This document shows positions 13,423 to 14,454 of a DNA stretch of 14,454 nucleotides, one piece after another. Source of the DNA: Candidatus Neomicrothrix sp. UBA4742 (GTDB lineage: Bacteria > Actinomycetota > Acidimicrobiia > Acidimicrobiales > Acidimicrobilacustridaceae); contig DHIQ01000061.1 of assembly GCA_002403895.1 (NCBI GenBank), forward strand, positions 1 through 14,454. The letters are read 5' to 3'. Under the pieces are notes generated by a model that was not told the DNA's origin, searched no databases, and saw nothing but the letters and a program-made list of their open reading frames with translations. Both the position numbers and the translations under genes were made by a program. Position 1 is the first letter of the stretch. Every line of letters starts with the position of its first letter.

Positions 13423-14454
13423 TCAGCGGGCGGTGGCTTCGTCGATCCAGTCGATCCAGCGCAGATGGGGCTGCACCCAGGCGAGCGCGGCGTGGTCCGT
13501 CCGGCCGTGGTCCCACAGGCCCAGGCCCAGCAGCGTGGGCGACGAGTGGTCCAGGGTCGACACCGCTCGGGTAGGCGCCGGGACCCAGGGGGCGTTGCCT
13601 TCGTACTCGGCGGTGACGAAGGCAATGGCTCGATCGGCGCCCAGGCGGTCGAGCGTGGCGTGCAGTTGCTCACGCTCCTCGGCGGAGAAGTAGGCCAGCA
13701 CCCACGTCGCATCGAGGCAGGCGACGGCCTCGATCGGCACCGCCTCGATGGCGCGGGCCACCAGGTCCACGGCGTTGCCGGCCCACAGTTCGGGGGGGTC
13801 GGCCCGGGCCAGCTCGAGGGCGGCCCGGAACCGTTCCACCCGGTGGGGTACGTCGGGCCAGAGGCACGACTCCAACCAACAGGCGGCGTCGGGATCGGTG
13901 ACGTCGACCGGGTTCAGGTCGATGCCGAGGCGGGAGACGACGGCGGGCGCTTCGCGGGGAACGGGCGGGAGCAACGGGCCCCGAACCTCACAAGTGAGCC
14001 GCACCGTGGCGTCGCCGGGCCCGGCAGTGGAACCGTCGCCGTAGTCGACGTGGAACTGGTCGAAGAACAGGTTCAGCCCGGCACTGCACCCGATCTCGAT
14101 GACGGCTAGCGGCCGTTCGAACCGCCGCGCCACCAGCCCGAAGGCGGGCACCAGGGCGGCGGCCCGACCCACCTCGTTGGTCTGGATGGTCCGCCGCTCG
14201 AGCTGGTCGGCCAGCACGTCGTGACGGGTGAGCACCAGGTCGCGGAACAGCGGCCACGGGTCCGGGTCGAGTGGATCGCCGCCCCCGACCACAGCCTCGT
14301 AGCGACGGGCCAGGGCCAGGTCGGGCTCGATCAGGGTGAGCTCGCGGACGCAGTCCAGGAAGAGTACGCCGGCGAACGGCGAGCGGTTGTGGCGGCTGAC
14401 GAAGGCGGGGATCCACGGCTCGGCGGCGATGTGGCGGGCCAGGTGCTCGTAGAG
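13423..14454 (-). CDS. DUF2332 domain protein, partial (N-terminus outside window)
   Basis: At least 343 residues are visible; the frame stays open to the window edge, so the start lies beyond position 14454. Near its middle are RTIQTNEVGRAAALVPAFG and VIEIGCSAGLNLFFDQF. The second resembles the SAM-binding motif I of class I methyltransferases (E-x-G-x-S-x-G-x-N-L). Later come a CLDATWVLAYFS strand, like a motif II/IV acidic strand, and the C-terminal WVQPHLRWIDWID. DUF2332 proteins are conserved in actinobacteria and proteobacteria and have no settled function; a Rossmann/methyltransferase-like fold is an inference from the motif. The gene is otherwise intact with a TGA at 13423 and may be the first visible gene of a leftward unit with the 64-aa and NUDIX genes. 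Confidence 0.88.
   Translation of the reverse strand, partial: LYEHLARHIAAEPWIPAFVSRHNRSPFAGVLFLDCVRELTLIEPDLALARRYEAVVGGGDPLDPDPWPLFRDLVLTRHDVLADQLERRTIQTNEVGRAAALVPAFGLVARRFERPLAVIEIGCSAGLNLFFDQFHVDYGDGSTAGPGDATVRLTCEVRGPLLPPVPREAPAVVSRLGIDLNPVDVTDPDAACWLESCLWPDVPHRVERFRAALELARADPPELWAGNAVDLVARAIEAVPIEAVACLDATWVLAYFSAEEREQLHATLDRLGADRAIAFVTAEYEGNAPWVPAPTRAVSTLDHSSPTLLGLGLWDHGRTDHAALAWVQPHLRWIDWIDEATAR

Overview
The window is GC-rich and gene-dense, with many GTG starts, very short intergenic gaps and several actinobacterial protein families: FadD/FadE lipid enzymes, an F420-type luciferase-like oxidoreductase, a KstR-like TetR regulator and a DUF2332 protein. This suggests a high-GC actinomycete, possibly of the Acidimicrobiia type. 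The class-level placement is an inference; no rRNA or other taxonomic marker is present. I see no insertion sequence, phage gene, CRISPR array, tRNA or rRNA.

Left part (1-5454) is lipid catabolism. A FadD19-type acyl-CoA synthetase reads leftward. Divergent from it, an acyl-CoA dehydrogenase reads rightward, followed by a small SH3-like protein whose stop overlaps the start of an F420-dependent LLM oxidoreductase (ATGA overlap). A nitronate-monooxygenase-type FMN enzyme converges on this unit. Together they look like steps for activating and oxidising a fatty acid, steroid side chain or similar acyl substrate.

Middle part (5527-9916) is a tight leftward operon. In transcription order it holds a two-TM protein with a Pro/Thr/Glu-rich tail, a GGDEF-EAL protein with altered catalytic residues in both domains, a membrane-anchored protein of unknown function, and a geranylgeranyl-reductase-family flavoprotein. 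The gaps are 36, 2 and 2 nt. A 48-bp near-palindrome separates this operon from the FMN enzyme gene.

The 9917-10136 intergenic region is rich in symmetric motifs and contains a KstR-box-like site. Rightward from it come a 126-codon, internally deleted but still open acyl-CoA dehydrogenase remnant and then a KstR-like TetR repressor. This suggests an autoregulated lipid/steroid regulator locus whose structural gene has decayed.

Right part (11260-14454) holds a small lipoprotein (leftward), a cupin protein (rightward), and leftward a NUDIX hydrolase, a likely 64-aa protein with a good Shine-Dalgarno, and a DUF2332 protein cut by the window edge. No intergenic stretch exceeds 300 bases. The main observations are the in-frame collapsed dehydrogenase beside a KstR-like regulator and operator, the doubly degenerate GGDEF-EAL protein in a membrane/isoprenoid operon, and the 48-bp palindrome. 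None of these proves a new system.
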